12,553 nucleotides of DNA from the NCBI GenBank assembly GCA_035439485.1, contig DAORKI010000104.1, positions 1 through 12,553 on the forward strand, read 5' to 3'. Below, one piece after another: positions 1 to 8,017 of this stretch; position 1 is the stretch's first letter; the number at the start of each line of letters is the position of its first letter. Under the pieces are notes generated by a model. The model did not search any database and was not told where the DNA came from. It saw only the letters and a program-made list of their open reading frames with translations. This stretch comes from CAIKXD01 sp035439485. Its GTDB lineage: Bacteria > Bacteroidota > Bacteroidia > UBA4408. A program made the translations under genes and the position numbers.

Positions 1-362
1 TTTAGTAAATCCAATAGGCCTATAGGAATTGGACTTTTTGAGGGACGACTAAATAGTCTTATTATGAGCATAAAAATTGAGGCATGCTACTGAGTTGTTT
101 TTACCCTAGTTACAATTTTTAATCATTTTATACCGATTACAATTTCATTTTAATCCAACTTTCGCAAAGCACTATTTTACTCATATCAAGTTGTAAAGGC
201 ATTCACTGTTACATATTTATTTTTTATCGTGAATTAAATTCAGGTGAACTAAAAAATAAAAGCAAATGGTATTAAATGCAGTCTTAATTTTTTATTGTTC
301 AATATTGCTTAACAAGCTATTCATGCTTTCCCTCTGCACGGGCGCGTTATTGATATATTTGG
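1..362. other. Intergenic region downstream of cca, no gene seen
   Basis: No credible coding frame lies in this stretch. Two small inverted repeats sit at the left edge: CCAAT (11-15) with ATTGG (28-32) around the palindrome ATAGGCCTAT (14-23), and GACTA/TAGTC at 47-58 with a 2-nt loop. A third, TTGTT (295-299) with AACAA (311-315), lacks the T-run expected of a terminator on either strand. A GC-rich patch at about 329-347 stands out from the AT-rich surroundings. An open frame starting at 266 on the + strand runs into the antisense of cca and has no promoter or homology that I recognise. I could not find a convincing terminator for the leftward operon. Confidence 0.5.
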
Positions 363-1784
363 TTAAATTAACTTTAATTTCTTTGCTAATGCAAACATAT
401 ATTGTTCGGCCTCTTCAAAATTATTGCCAATTTCGCCTTCTAAAATGGCCTCCCTAATGGCATTTTTAATGATGCCAATTTCTTTGGATGGCGATAAATT
501 AAAAGTTTTCATGATATGTTCACCACTTATTGGAGGCTGCCAATTACGTAAATTATCTTTTTCTTCAACTTCTTTTAATTTTGTTTTTACCAATTCAAAA
601 TTAGCTAAATGCTTTTCTTTTTTATATTCATTTTTTGTTGTAATGTCTGCTTCACATAGCAACATTAAATCATCAATATCATCGCCAGCTTCAAAAAGTA
701 ATCTTCTTACCGCACTATCTGTTACAATTTCTTTTGAAAGTACAATAGGTCGCAAATGCAACAGCACCAACTTTTGAACATATTTCATTTTTTCATTTAA
801 AGGTAATTTTAGTTCAGTGAATATTTTTGGTACTAAACGTGCACCTTTGTCTTCATGCCCATGAAAAGTCCAACCCGTGCCTTCTTCATATTTTTTTGTA
901 TGAGGTTTAGCTATATCATGCAATATTGCTGCCCATCTTAACCATAGGTTATTGGTGTTTTTACTTATATTGTCAAGCACTTCAAGGGTATGGTAAAAAT
1001 TGTCCTTATGCCCTCTGCCTTTAATAAATTCTACACCATGCAAATTTGCCATTAAAGGAAAAATTATCTTTAATAATCCACTATCAAATAACAGTTTAAA
1101 TCCAATAGATGGGGTAGGAGATGCAACAATTTTATTTAACTCATCTGTAATCCTCTCCTTTGAAATTATGCTGATTCTATCTTTGTTCAACTTAATGGCT
1201 TCAAAACAATTTTGATCAATTTGAAAATTTAATTGAGAAGCAAACCTAATTGCCCGCATCATGCGTAATGGATCATCACTAAAAGTAATGTTAGGGTTTA
1301 ATGGTGTTATAATAATTTTCCTTTCAAGCATTTTTAAGCCACCAAAAGGATCAACCATTGCACCATAATCAATTGCATTTAAACTTATTGCCATGGCATT
1401 AATCGTAAAATCCCTTCTGTTTTGATCATCTTGTAAGCTACCTTGTTGCACCTCTGGATTTCTAGAGTGTTGACTATATGATTCTTTTCTTGCCCCAACA
1501 AATTCAATATCTAAATCCTTATATTTAAACATAGCAGTACCGTATGTTTTAAATATATTTACTTTTAATCGTTTATCTATTTGTTCAGCCACTTTACTTG
1601 CTAATAAAGTACCATCACCCACAACAACAAAATCAATATCCTTGCACTCACGACCTAAAATGGCATCGCGCACATATCCACCAACCACATAGCATGGTAA
1701 ATTTAATTCTTGCGCTTTTTTACCAATAATAGCAAATATGGGATGTTGTATTAAATGTAAGCAATCCATTGCTATTGCTCGCAT
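363..1784 (-). CDS. cca: CCA tRNA nucleotidyltransferase with HD domain
   Basis: Class II nucleotidyltransferase (473 aa) that adds or repairs the 3' CCA end of tRNAs from CTP and ATP; cytoplasmic. Seen: GGYVRD at residues 35-40 and the metal-binding pair in KDIDFVVVGD (D49, D51), then RRDFTINA (123-130), DPFGG (145-149) and DPLRMMRAIRF (171-181), then KERITDEL (209-216). A C-terminal HD phosphohydrolase-like domain follows, with H265, HD at 289-290 and HGHED at 308-312. Length is usual for the Bacteroidota form. The ATG at 1784 overlaps the end of the glycosyltransferase by 13 nt; a second ATG at 1769 (MDCLHLIQHPIF) leaves a 2-nt gap and resembles the usual N-terminus of the family, so it may be the true start. 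A poly(A) polymerase role cannot be excluded from motifs alone, but CCA addition is the likelier job. Last gene of the leftward operon. Confidence 0.95.
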   Translation of the reverse strand: MRAIAMDCLHLIQHPIFAIIGKKAQELNLPCYVVGGYVRDAILGRECKDIDFVVVGDGTLLASKVAEQIDKRLKVNIFKTYGTAMFKYKDLDIEFVGARKESYSQHSRNPEVQQGSLQDDQNRRDFTINAMAISLNAIDYGAMVDPFGGLKMLERKIIITPLNPNITFSDDPLRMMRAIRFASQLNFQIDQNCFEAIKLNKDRISIISKERITDELNKIVASPTPSIGFKLLFDSGLLKIIFPLMANLHGVEFIKGRGHKDNFYHTLEVLDNISKNTNNLWLRWAAILHDIAKPHTKKYEEGTGWTFHGHEDKGARLVPKIFTELKLPLNEKMKYVQKLVLLHLRPIVLSKEIVTDSAVRRLLFEAGDDIDDLMLLCEADITTKNEYKKEKHLANFELVKTKLKEVEEKDNLRNWQPPISGEHIMKTFNLSPSKEIGIIKNAIREAILEGEIGNNFEEAEQYMFALAKKLKLI

Positions 1785-2908
1785 ATTTTTTTATAAAGGT
1801 TAAACATATTATCTGCACAAATTTCTGGTTTAAATTGTTGCGCATATTGATAGCCTGTTTCAATCATTTGCTTTCGCTTGGTTTCATCACTTAACACTAA
1901 CCTTATTGCGTCTGCTAATTCCTCAGCATTATCGGGGTCTACAAAAATACTTCCAGGTCCTGCAGACTCATGAAAACAGCCCCCACGTGTGGTTATCACT
2001 GGGACTTTAGAAACCAAAGCTTCTAAAATAGGAATACCAAATCCTTCATATAATGAAGGATAAACAAAAGCCTTGGCTTTTCTATAAATTAATGGCATCA
2101 AGGCATTGTTAATACTTTTCATGAATATTACTCGTTTTTCTAAACCATAACGCTCCACGTATGCACTTACTTCTTTATTGTAGTTGGTTTCTTTGCCAAC
2201 CACAACTAGAGTAACTTGCATTGTTTTGTCTAATTCATGAATGGCTTTTACCAATGCCAATAAATTCTTACGCTGTTCAATAGTACCAACATACAAAATG
2301 TAATTATCGGGCAAATATTTTTCAGGTGAATGGTTGTTAGTTTCATATTGAATTTCATGAAAAAAATTCTCATCACAAGTTTGGTAAACAACATGAATTT
2401 TTTCTTTAGGCACTTGCAAAAGCTCAATTAAATCATTTTTTGTTTGATTACTAACAGCAACTACAGCATCAGCCAAACTACATGATTTTTTAGTTTTAAC
2501 GGTGTAAACTTTTCTATCGGCAGAGTTGTAAAATTCTGGATGACGCATAAATATAAGATCATGTATGGTCACAATTTTTTTTGCCTTCATCAAATTACAA
2601 TTCAAGGGAATTTCATTGCTTAATCCATGATATATATCAAGCTGCAATTGATTTGAATCTTTCGTAATACCATATGATCGCCACCAGCCAGGAAATTCTT
2701 TCGCCCAAAAAGACTTTGGTTGAACCATGTGAATATTTGACTTTTTCTCTAAAAAATCTTGTAATTTAAATCTACTGTCCTCTGAATTAAATAAGAAATA
2801 ATCTTCTCGAGGGTTATTTTTAACAATCCCTTTAATTAAATTTCGCGAATAGTTTCCTAATCCACTTTTATTGTTGAAAGCCCGTTTGGCGTCAAATCCT
2901 ATTTTCAT
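1772..2908 (-). CDS. GT4-family glycosyltransferase
   Basis: GT-B fold glycosyltransferase (378 aa), probably a retaining enzyme that moves a sugar from a nucleotide-sugar donor onto a glycan or lipid acceptor; substrate unknown. The N-terminal acceptor half begins MKIGFDAKRAF followed by a glycine-containing loop (SGLGNYSRNL). Further on come IYHGLSN and TIHDLIF, both typical of the family. The donor half starts near residue 200 (YILYVGTIEQRKNL) and contains the signature YPSLYEGFGIPILEAL, with the E-x7-E pair that contacts the donor, then PVITTRGG. No signal peptide or membrane segment, so it is cytosolic or peripheral. It lies 23 nt after topoisomerase IV B and overlaps cca by 13 nt, so it is probably cotranscribed with housekeeping genes; no other glycan gene is nearby to hint at the pathway. 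It does not look like BshA of bacillithiol synthesis. Confidence 0.88.
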   Translation of the reverse strand: MKIGFDAKRAFNNKSGLGNYSRNLIKGIVKNNPREDYFLFNSEDSRFKLQDFLEKKSNIHMVQPKSFWAKEFPGWWRSYGITKDSNQLQLDIYHGLSNEIPLNCNLMKAKKIVTIHDLIFMRHPEFYNSADRKVYTVKTKKSCSLADAVVAVSNQTKNDLIELLQVPKEKIHVVYQTCDENFFHEIQYETNNHSPEKYLPDNYILYVGTIEQRKNLLALVKAIHELDKTMQVTLVVVGKETNYNKEVSAYVERYGLEKRVIFMKSINNALMPLIYRKAKAFVYPSLYEGFGIPILEALVSKVPVITTRGGCFHESAGPGSIFVDPDNAEELADAIRLVLSDETKRKQMIETGYQYAQQFKPEICADNMFNLYKKICEQ

Positions 2909-2931
2909 GTGCCATTGTTTTTGTATTATTC

Positions 2932-4779
2932 CTAAACAGCCTCTGCCACAATATCTTTCTCAATTTTCAAATGATCAATTATAAAGTCTTGTCTTTCAGG
3001 TGTATTTTTGCCCATATAAAATTGCAACATTTCTTCCAAAATAACAGCTTTTGTAATAATAACAGGGTCTAAACGAATATCTTTTCCTATAAAGTGCTTA
3101 AACTCATCAGGAGAAATTTCACCTAATCCTTTGAATCGCGTAATCTCTGGTTTAGGCCCTAACTTATGAATAGCATTTACACGTTCTTCATCACTATAAC
3201 AGTAAATGGTTTCCTTTTTATTTCGAACTCTAAATAAAGGAGTTTGTAGAATATACAAGTGTCCATTCTTTACCAAGTCAGGAAAAAATTGAAGAAAAAA
3301 GGTAATTAATAACAAACGTATGTGCATCCCGTCTACATCGGCATCAGTCGCTAAAACAATGTTATTATATCGCAAATCATCCATCCCGTCTTCAATGTTG
3401 AGTGCACTTTGCAACAAATTAAACTCCTCATTTTCATACACAATTTTCTTTGTTAATCCAAAACAATTCAATGGCTTTCCTTTTAAGCTGAATACGGCTT
3501 GCGTATTCACATCCCTTGTTTTCGTAATGCTTCCGCTAGCTGAATCTCCTTCACATATAAATAAAGTCGTGTCCAAAGCCTTTTCGTCATTGCTGTTAAA
3601 ATGTATTCTACAGTCTCTTAGTTTTTTATTGTGTAAACTGGCTTTTTTAGCACGTTCTCTTGCTAATTTTCTTATTCCCGAAAGCTCTTTGCGTTCCTTT
3701 TCGCTTTGAACTATTTTTTGTAATAATAACTCAGCAGTTTCAGGGTTCTTGTGTAAAAAATTATCTAAAGCTTCCTTTACAAAGTCATTAATAAAAGTTC
3801 GTATAGCCATACCATCGGGCGCAATGACCTGTGAACCTAGTTTAGTTTTAGTTTGTGATTCAAATACTGGTTCCTGAACCTTGACGCTTATAGCTGCAAC
3901 AATTGAAGTTCTAACATCTACAGCTTCGAACTCTTTTTTATAAAATTCTCGTATGGTTTTAACCACAGCTTCTCTAAACGCTCCTTGATGTGTACCGCCT
4001 TGGGTGGTATGTTGTCCATTCACAAATGAATAATACTCCTCTCCATATTGTGTGCCGTGTGTAAACGCAACTTCAATATCATTTCCTTTTAAATGAATTA
4101 TTGGGTATAAAATATTACCACTTAAATTTTGTGATAACAAATCATGTAATCCATTCTCTGAGTAAAATTTATTTCCGTTTAAGTAAATGGTTAATCCAGT
4201 GTTTAAATAAACATAATTCCAACACATTTTTTCAACATATTCCATTAAGAAGTGGAAATTGCCAAATATTTTTTCATCAGGAATAAATACCACTTGTGTG
4301 CCTCTTCGATGAGTGCTGTCTATTATTGCTTCATCTTTTACCAATACACCTCGCTCAAATTCAGCTGCTTTCATTTTATCATCTCTAACCGATGAAACTT
4401 TAAAATAGGAGGCTAAGGCATTTACAGCCTTGGTTCCTACACCGTTTAATCCAACCGACTTTTTAAAAGCTTCACTATCATACTTTGCTCCTGTATTTAT
4501 TTTTGAAACCACATCCACAACCTTTCCCAAAGGAATGCCACGTCCATAATCACGAACTTTTACCATTTTTTCTTTGATGGTTATTTCAATTGTTTTACCA
4601 AATCCCATCACATATTCATCAATACAATTATCAATGGTTTCTTTTAATAAAATGTATATCCCATCATCTTGTGATGAACCGTCCCCAAGTTTCCCAATAT
4701 ACATACCTGGTCTCAGCCTAATATGCTCTTTCCAATCAAGGGTTTTTATACTGTCTTCATTATAATTTGCTTCTGCCAT
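2932..4779 (-). CDS. parE: DNA topoisomerase IV subunit B
   Basis: ATPase subunit of a type IIA topoisomerase (615 aa), expected to work with ParC in decatenating and relaxing daughter chromosomes. Domains in order: GHKL ATPase with E47 and N51 in KETIDNCIDE, RDYGRGIP (76-83) and the glycine loop GLNGVGTKAVNAL (110-122); transducer domain with QTKTKLG (309-315); Toprim domain with EGDSASGS (410-417), DADVDG (479-484) and RFKGLGEISPDEF (548-560). All catalytic residues are present. The absence of any large insertion, the short length and the GEISPDEF ending of the last motif favour ParE over GyrB; this is inference from family knowledge. The partner subunit gene parC is not in the window. It starts 29 nt after ychF with no visible promoter of its own and is followed after 23 nt by the glycosyltransferase. 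Confidence 0.93.
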   Translation of the reverse strand: MAEANYNEDSIKTLDWKEHIRLRPGMYIGKLGDGSSQDDGIYILLKETIDNCIDEYVMGFGKTIEITIKEKMVKVRDYGRGIPLGKVVDVVSKINTGAKYDSEAFKKSVGLNGVGTKAVNALASYFKVSSVRDDKMKAAEFERGVLVKDEAIIDSTHRRGTQVVFIPDEKIFGNFHFLMEYVEKMCWNYVYLNTGLTIYLNGNKFYSENGLHDLLSQNLSGNILYPIIHLKGNDIEVAFTHGTQYGEEYYSFVNGQHTTQGGTHQGAFREAVVKTIREFYKKEFEAVDVRTSIVAAISVKVQEPVFESQTKTKLGSQVIAPDGMAIRTFINDFVKEALDNFLHKNPETAELLLQKIVQSEKERKELSGIRKLARERAKKASLHNKKLRDCRIHFNSNDEKALDTTLFICEGDSASGSITKTRDVNTQAVFSLKGKPLNCFGLTKKIVYENEEFNLLQSALNIEDGMDDLRYNNIVLATDADVDGMHIRLLLITFFLQFFPDLVKNGHLYILQTPLFRVRNKKETIYCYSDEERVNAIHKLGPKPEITRFKGLGEISPDEFKHFIGKDIRLDPVIITKAVILEEMLQFYMGKNTPERQDFIIDHLKIEKDIVAEAV

Positions 4780-4808
4780 AAATAATTTGGTATTAATAAA
4801 AGCTTTAT

Positions 4809-5909
4809 CTAAACATTAAACCTAAAATGCATTACATCTCCATCGGCAACTATATACTCTTTGCCTTCAATACGCAATTTACCATTATCCCTACATGCCG
4901 ATTCTGAACCATACTTTACAAAATCATCATAAGCTATCACTTCTGCTCTAATAAAACCTCTTTCAAAATCGGTGTGTATCACACCTGCTGCTTGAGGTGC
5001 AGTCATATTTTTAGTTATGGTCCATGCCCTAACTTCTTTTACACCAGCTGTAAAATAGGTAAACAAGTTGAGTAAACGGTATGCCGACTTAATTAATTTA
5101 TTTACACCTGGCTCATCTAATCCTATATCTTTTAAAAACGATTGACGATCTTCATAACTCTCTAAAGATGCTATTTCAGCCTCCATAGCCGCAGTAATCA
5201 AAATTATTTCAGCTTGCTCATTTTTTACAGCTTCTTTAACTGCATCAACATATTTGTTCCCAGTTAAAACCGAAGCTTCATCAACATTACAAACATACAT
5301 AACAGGCTTAGCTGTTAATAAATGAATGTCAGCAATGTATTTCTTGTCTTCATCACTTACAGCTGCTGATCTTGCGGCTTGACCGCTTTCTAAATGCGAT
5401 TTGTAAATACTCAACACATCATAACATTTTTTTGCATCCTTATCGCCACCTGTTTTAGCCATTTTTTCAGTACGCTGCATTTTCTTTTCTATTGAGTCAA
5501 GATCTTTTAAAATAAGCTCATAGTCAATGGTCTCTTTATCTCTAACCGGATTAATATTTCCATCAACATGCACCACATTCGGGTCATCAAAGCAACGCAA
5601 TACATGCAAAATAGCGTTAGTTTCCCTAATATTTCCTAAAAATTGATTCCCTAATCCTTCACCTTTACTCGCACCTTTTACTAAACCTGCAATATCTACT
5701 ATTTCAACAGTGGTTGGCACTACACGTTCTGGCTTTACTAATCTTTCAAGCACACTTAATCTTTCATCAGGCACCGTTATTACGCCCACATTGGGCTCTA
5801 TGGTACAAAAAGGAAAATTAGCTGCTTGAGCCTTTGCATTTGAAAGACAATTAAACAAAGTTGATTTTCCTACATTTGGTAAACCCACAATTCCACATTG
5901 TAATCCCAT
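4809..5909 (-). CDS. ychF: Ribosome-binding ATPase YchF (OLA1 family)
   Basis: Obg-related P-loop NTPase (366 aa) that binds ribosomes and hydrolyses ATP; in other bacteria it affects translation and stress responses. Seen: Walker A GLPNVGKST (9-17), switch region NFPFCTIEPNVG (31-42), Walker B/G3 DIAGLVKG (72-79) followed by the family-specific glycine-rich stretch ASKGEGLGNQFL (80-91). The G4 position reads NVDE (208-211) instead of NKxD, the known reason why YchF proteins prefer ATP to GTP. A coiled-coil-like helical insert lies at about 130-175. The C-terminal TGS domain runs from about 283 to the end (TYFTAGVKEVRAWTI, then DFERGFIRAEVI). Full length. First gene of the leftward operon, with a divergent neighbour and a good -7 element 40 nt upstream. 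Confidence 0.96.
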   Translation of the reverse strand: MGLQCGIVGLPNVGKSTLFNCLSNAKAQAANFPFCTIEPNVGVITVPDERLSVLERLVKPERVVPTTVEIVDIAGLVKGASKGEGLGNQFLGNIRETNAILHVLRCFDDPNVVHVDGNINPVRDKETIDYELILKDLDSIEKKMQRTEKMAKTGGDKDAKKCYDVLSIYKSHLESGQAARSAAVSDEDKKYIADIHLLTAKPVMYVCNVDEASVLTGNKYVDAVKEAVKNEQAEIILITAAMEAEIASLESYEDRQSFLKDIGLDEPGVNKLIKSAYRLLNLFTYFTAGVKEVRAWTITKNMTAPQAAGVIHTDFERGFIRAEVIAYDDFVKYGSESACRDNGKLRIEGKEYIVADGDVMHFRFNV

Positions 5910-5949
5910 ATTATACTTTATTTTTTAGAAATGATTTTTTATTAATCGG

Positions 5950-5978
5950 CAAATATACGCTTTTTGGACGCTTGTAAA
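5950..5978 (-). promoter_or_regulatory. Predicted promoter of the ychF operon
   Basis: Read on the minus strand, TATATTTG (5957 to 5950) matches the Bacteroidota -7 consensus TAnnTTTG exactly. A weak -33 candidate, TTTAC, lies at 5978 to 5974, 16 nt upstream. Transcription would begin near 5943 and leave a leader of about 34 nt before the ATG at 5909. It lies at the head of four tightly packed genes. The -7 match is seen directly; activity is inferred. Confidence 0.5.
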
Positions 5979-6039
5979 TTTTAAAAAATTAGACCTGTTT
6001 TCATAGTTTTCAACAATAAATAAAGTTTATGAACAAGCG

Positions 6040-6069
6040 TTTATAGCACAAGCAATTAGCGTACTTTCG
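6040..6069 (+). promoter_or_regulatory. Predicted promoter of the transketolase-cvfB operon
   Basis: TACTTTCG at 6062-6069 is one base off TAnnTTTG. A weak -33 candidate, TTTA, starts at 6040. The start site would fall near 6075, leaving a leader of only about 10 nt before the ATG at 6085. The gap is divergent, so a promoter must exist here; the exact site is inferred. Confidence 0.4.
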
Positions 6070-6084
6070 TCAAAAAAAATTTCA

Positions 6085-6933
6085 ATGCCAACGATTAAAG
6101 ATTTAGAAAATATTAGTTCTCAAGTAAGAAGAGATATTGTGCGCATGGTACATGCAGTAAACTCAGGTCACCCAGGAGGTTCACTTGGTTGTACCGATTT
6201 CTTAGTTGCGCTGTATTTTGAGGTAATGAATCACCATCCTCAGCCTTTTGATATGGATGCTAAAAATCAAGATGTTTTCTTTTTATCTAATGGGCATATT
6301 TCGCCTGTTTTTTATAGCGTTTTAGCACGTTCAGGCTATTTTGATATTGCGGAATTGTCTACTTTTAGAAAACTAAACTCGCGACTTCAAGGACATCCAA
6401 CAACACACGAGCATTTGCCCGGTGTCCGTATGGCCTCGGGCTCTCTTGGGCAAGGTATGAGTGTTGCTATTGGCACCGCTTTAGCCAAAAAATTAAATAA
6501 TGATAAGAGCATTGTTTTTACCTTACATGGTGATGGCGAACTGCAGGAAGGTCAAATTTGGGAAGCTGCTATGTTTGCTCCCGCTAAAAATATTGATAAT
6601 TTAATTTGCACTATTGATAATAATGGTCAGCAAATTGATGGCTCTACAAATCAGGTGCTCAGTTTAGGTAATCTACAACATAAGTTTGAAGCATTTGGTT
6701 GGTTGGTTCTTCATATCGAAAATGGGAATAATATGGAACAAGTGATTAATGGCCTAAATAAGGCTAAATCAATGACTGGGCAAGGTAAACCTGTTATGAT
6801 AATTATGAACACTGCCATGGGCGCTGGGGTCGATTTTATGATGGGAAGTCATAAATGGCATGGAGTTGCGCCTAATGATGAACAATTAGCCCAAGCCCTA
6901 GCGCAATTGCAAGAAACTAATGGCGACTATTAA
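6085..6933 (+). CDS. Transketolase, N-terminal (thiamine-binding) subunit
   Basis: First half of a split transketolase (282 aa): the pyrophosphate-binding domain of thiamine diphosphate. Together with a C-terminal subunit it should transfer two-carbon units between sugar phosphates in the non-oxidative pentose-phosphate pathway. Seen: SGHPGGS (27-33), LSNGH (67-71), LQGHP (101-105), SGSLGQG (118-124), and the ThDP/metal motif HGDGELQEGQIWE (148-160) ending in DNN (178-180). GSHKWHG near residue 255 is also typical. The protein ends where the N-terminal domain normally ends, so it is a natural split form and not a truncation. The C-terminal partner, usually the next gene in such genomes, is missing here; a CvfB-like gene follows after 3 nt. 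The ATG follows an A-rich stretch without a Shine-Dalgarno sequence. It could also serve a DXS-like or other ThDP enzyme, but the motifs fit transketolase best. Confidence 0.93.
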   Translation: MPTIKDLENISSQVRRDIVRMVHAVNSGHPGGSLGCTDFLVALYFEVMNHHPQPFDMDAKNQDVFFLSNGHISPVFYSVLARSGYFDIAELSTFRKLNSRLQGHPTTHEHLPGVRMASGSLGQGMSVAIGTALAKKLNNDKSIVFTLHGDGELQEGQIWEAAMFAPAKNIDNLICTIDNNGQQIDGSTNQVLSLGNLQHKFEAFGWLVLHIENGNNMEQVINGLNKAKSMTGQGKPVMIIMNTAMGAGVDFMMGSHKWHGVAPNDEQLAQALAQLQETNGDY

Positions 6934-6936
6934 TTT

Positions 6937-7590
6937 ATGGATAACAAAAACCTTAGATATGGCGATTTTGCTTACCTGAAAGTTAAAGAAATTACCAATT
7001 TTGGTGCTTTCCTCGAAACAGGCGGTGATAAAGATTTGCTTCTTCCGTTTAGTGAACAAAGTAAAAAGGTTGAAAAAGGGAAAGGATATATTGTGGCCAT
7101 TATTGTGGATGAACTTACCGAAAGACCTATTGCTACTCAAAAGTACCGAAAATACTTAAATGAAGATACTTCATCACTTCAAACAGGACAAGAAGTAGAT
7201 TTATTAGTAAGTCATTATACAGCTCTTGGTGCCAACGTAATTATAAACAACGAATTTGAAGGCCTTATTTATTCAAACCAAATTTTTAAAAGATTAAAAG
7301 TTGGTGAACAATTAAAAGGATATATCAAGGAAATTAGACCAAATGGTAAACTTGATGTAGTAACAAAAAAACAAGGCATTGAAGCTATTGTTGATGATAC
7401 CAAAGTGATAATTGATTATCTGCATGTAAACCATGGCGTTGCGGCTTTAGGAGACTTTTCTGAGCCATTTGAAATTTACAGAGAGCTTGGAATGAGCAAA
7501 AAAGCTTTTAAGAAAGCTATCGGAAGCCTATACAAACAAAAGCTTATTCATATCACCGATGTTGGTATTCAACTGGTGCAAGTGCAATAA
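6937..7590 (+). CDS. CvfB-like S1-domain RNA-binding protein, N-terminally short
   Basis: Resembles the CvfB/YitL family, RNA-binding proteins with S1-type OB folds and a C-terminal winged helix; in staphylococci CvfB influences virulence genes, but its role in Bacteroidota is unknown. Seen: a first S1 unit at about 8-72 (YGDFAYLKV, NFGAFLETGGDKDLLLPFSEQ spans 21-41), a second at about 80-145 (GQEVDLLVS, VIINNEFEGLIY, GYIKEIRPNGKLDV), and a winged-helix end with GMSKKAFKKAIGSLYKQ (185-201). Family members are usually about 275-285 aa with one more S1-like unit in front; here 217 aa start directly at the second unit. The ATG lies 3 nt after the transketolase stop, which leaves no room for the lost domain in this frame and suggests translational coupling. 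The core is intact, so the shorter protein is probably functional. Confidence 0.82.
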   Translation: MDNKNLRYGDFAYLKVKEITNFGAFLETGGDKDLLLPFSEQSKKVEKGKGYIVAIIVDELTERPIATQKYRKYLNEDTSSLQTGQEVDLLVSHYTALGANVIINNEFEGLIYSNQIFKRLKVGEQLKGYIKEIRPNGKLDVVTKKQGIEAIVDDTKVIIDYLHVNHGVAALGDFSEPFEIYRELGMSKKAFKKAIGSLYKQKLIHITDVGIQLVQVQ

Positions 7591-7607
7591 TTTTTTTATG
7601 ATTTGAG

Positions 7608-7980
7608 GTGTCTGAAAACATTGAAATTTCCAAGCAAAAATTGCTGATCTTAGTACTTTGCATCATATAGTCAAATACCCATTTATTGAAACTTTTAAGA
7701 ACAAAATACAGAAGCAAATATGAACCAATATTTGCAAATCAATCATTCAATAAAGCAGTTAACCTTTGAACTTAAAAATCCTAATTCATATTTTTACTTT
7801 GTTGAAATAGCCATTGAAAAAAAGCTAAATTATTTTTGGCTTGGTGTTTTGGAAAAAAATGTAAATGCCATCTATTTTTATGTTCACCATGGATTTATTG
7901 AATTCGACAAATATATTTTTTATTTAAGAAGCGATGAACAAATTGACATTTTAATGAAATTGAATTTGAAATATGCCTAA
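7608..7980 (+). pseudogene. Decayed GNAT-family N-acetyltransferase
   Basis: The open frame from ATG 7720 encodes 86 aa. Its end (YFWLGVLEKNVNAIYFYVHHG, spanning codons from about 7828) is the C-terminal part of a GNAT acetyltransferase, and its start (MNQYLQINHSIKQLTFELK) fits the early part of the same family. Reading upstream, coding likeness continues but changes frame. A possible GTG at 7608 gives SENIEIS in one frame; KIADLSTL and PFIETF (7637-7696) read in a second; EQNTEAN joined to the ATG (7699-7722) reads in a third. At both switches (7632-7633 and 7697-7698) only two bases stand where a codon is expected, as if one base had been lost. Between FYFVE (ending 7806) and IAIEKKL the middle, about 45-55 codons with the acetyl-CoA-binding motif A, is missing in frame. 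The 86-aa product might still be made but should have no acetyltransferase activity. Family assignment is from memory of GNAT sequences. Confidence 0.72.
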
Positions 7981-8017
7981 ATTTTATTTGATGTCAGACT
8001 TTATTCAAACACTAATT

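Noticed and set aside
295..315. Terminator for the cca operon (TTGTT/AACAA hairpin)
   Set aside because: The stem is short and AT-only, with no T-run following on the minus strand.
266..457. 63-residue hydrophobic open frame on the + strand
   Set aside because: Half of it is antisense to the conserved 3' end of cca, and it has no promoter, start context or recognisable family; treated as chance.
1772..2908. The glycosyltransferase as BshA, pairing with bshC
   Set aside because: Its N-terminus and internal motifs fit a general GT4 enzyme, not BshA, and it lies about 8 kb away in another operon.
7651..7660. TAGTACTTTG as a promoter for the 86-aa frame at 7720
   Set aside because: It does not match TAnnTTTG in spacing, and the same bases are explained as decayed GNAT coding sequence (LSTL). 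A weak promoter cannot be fully excluded.
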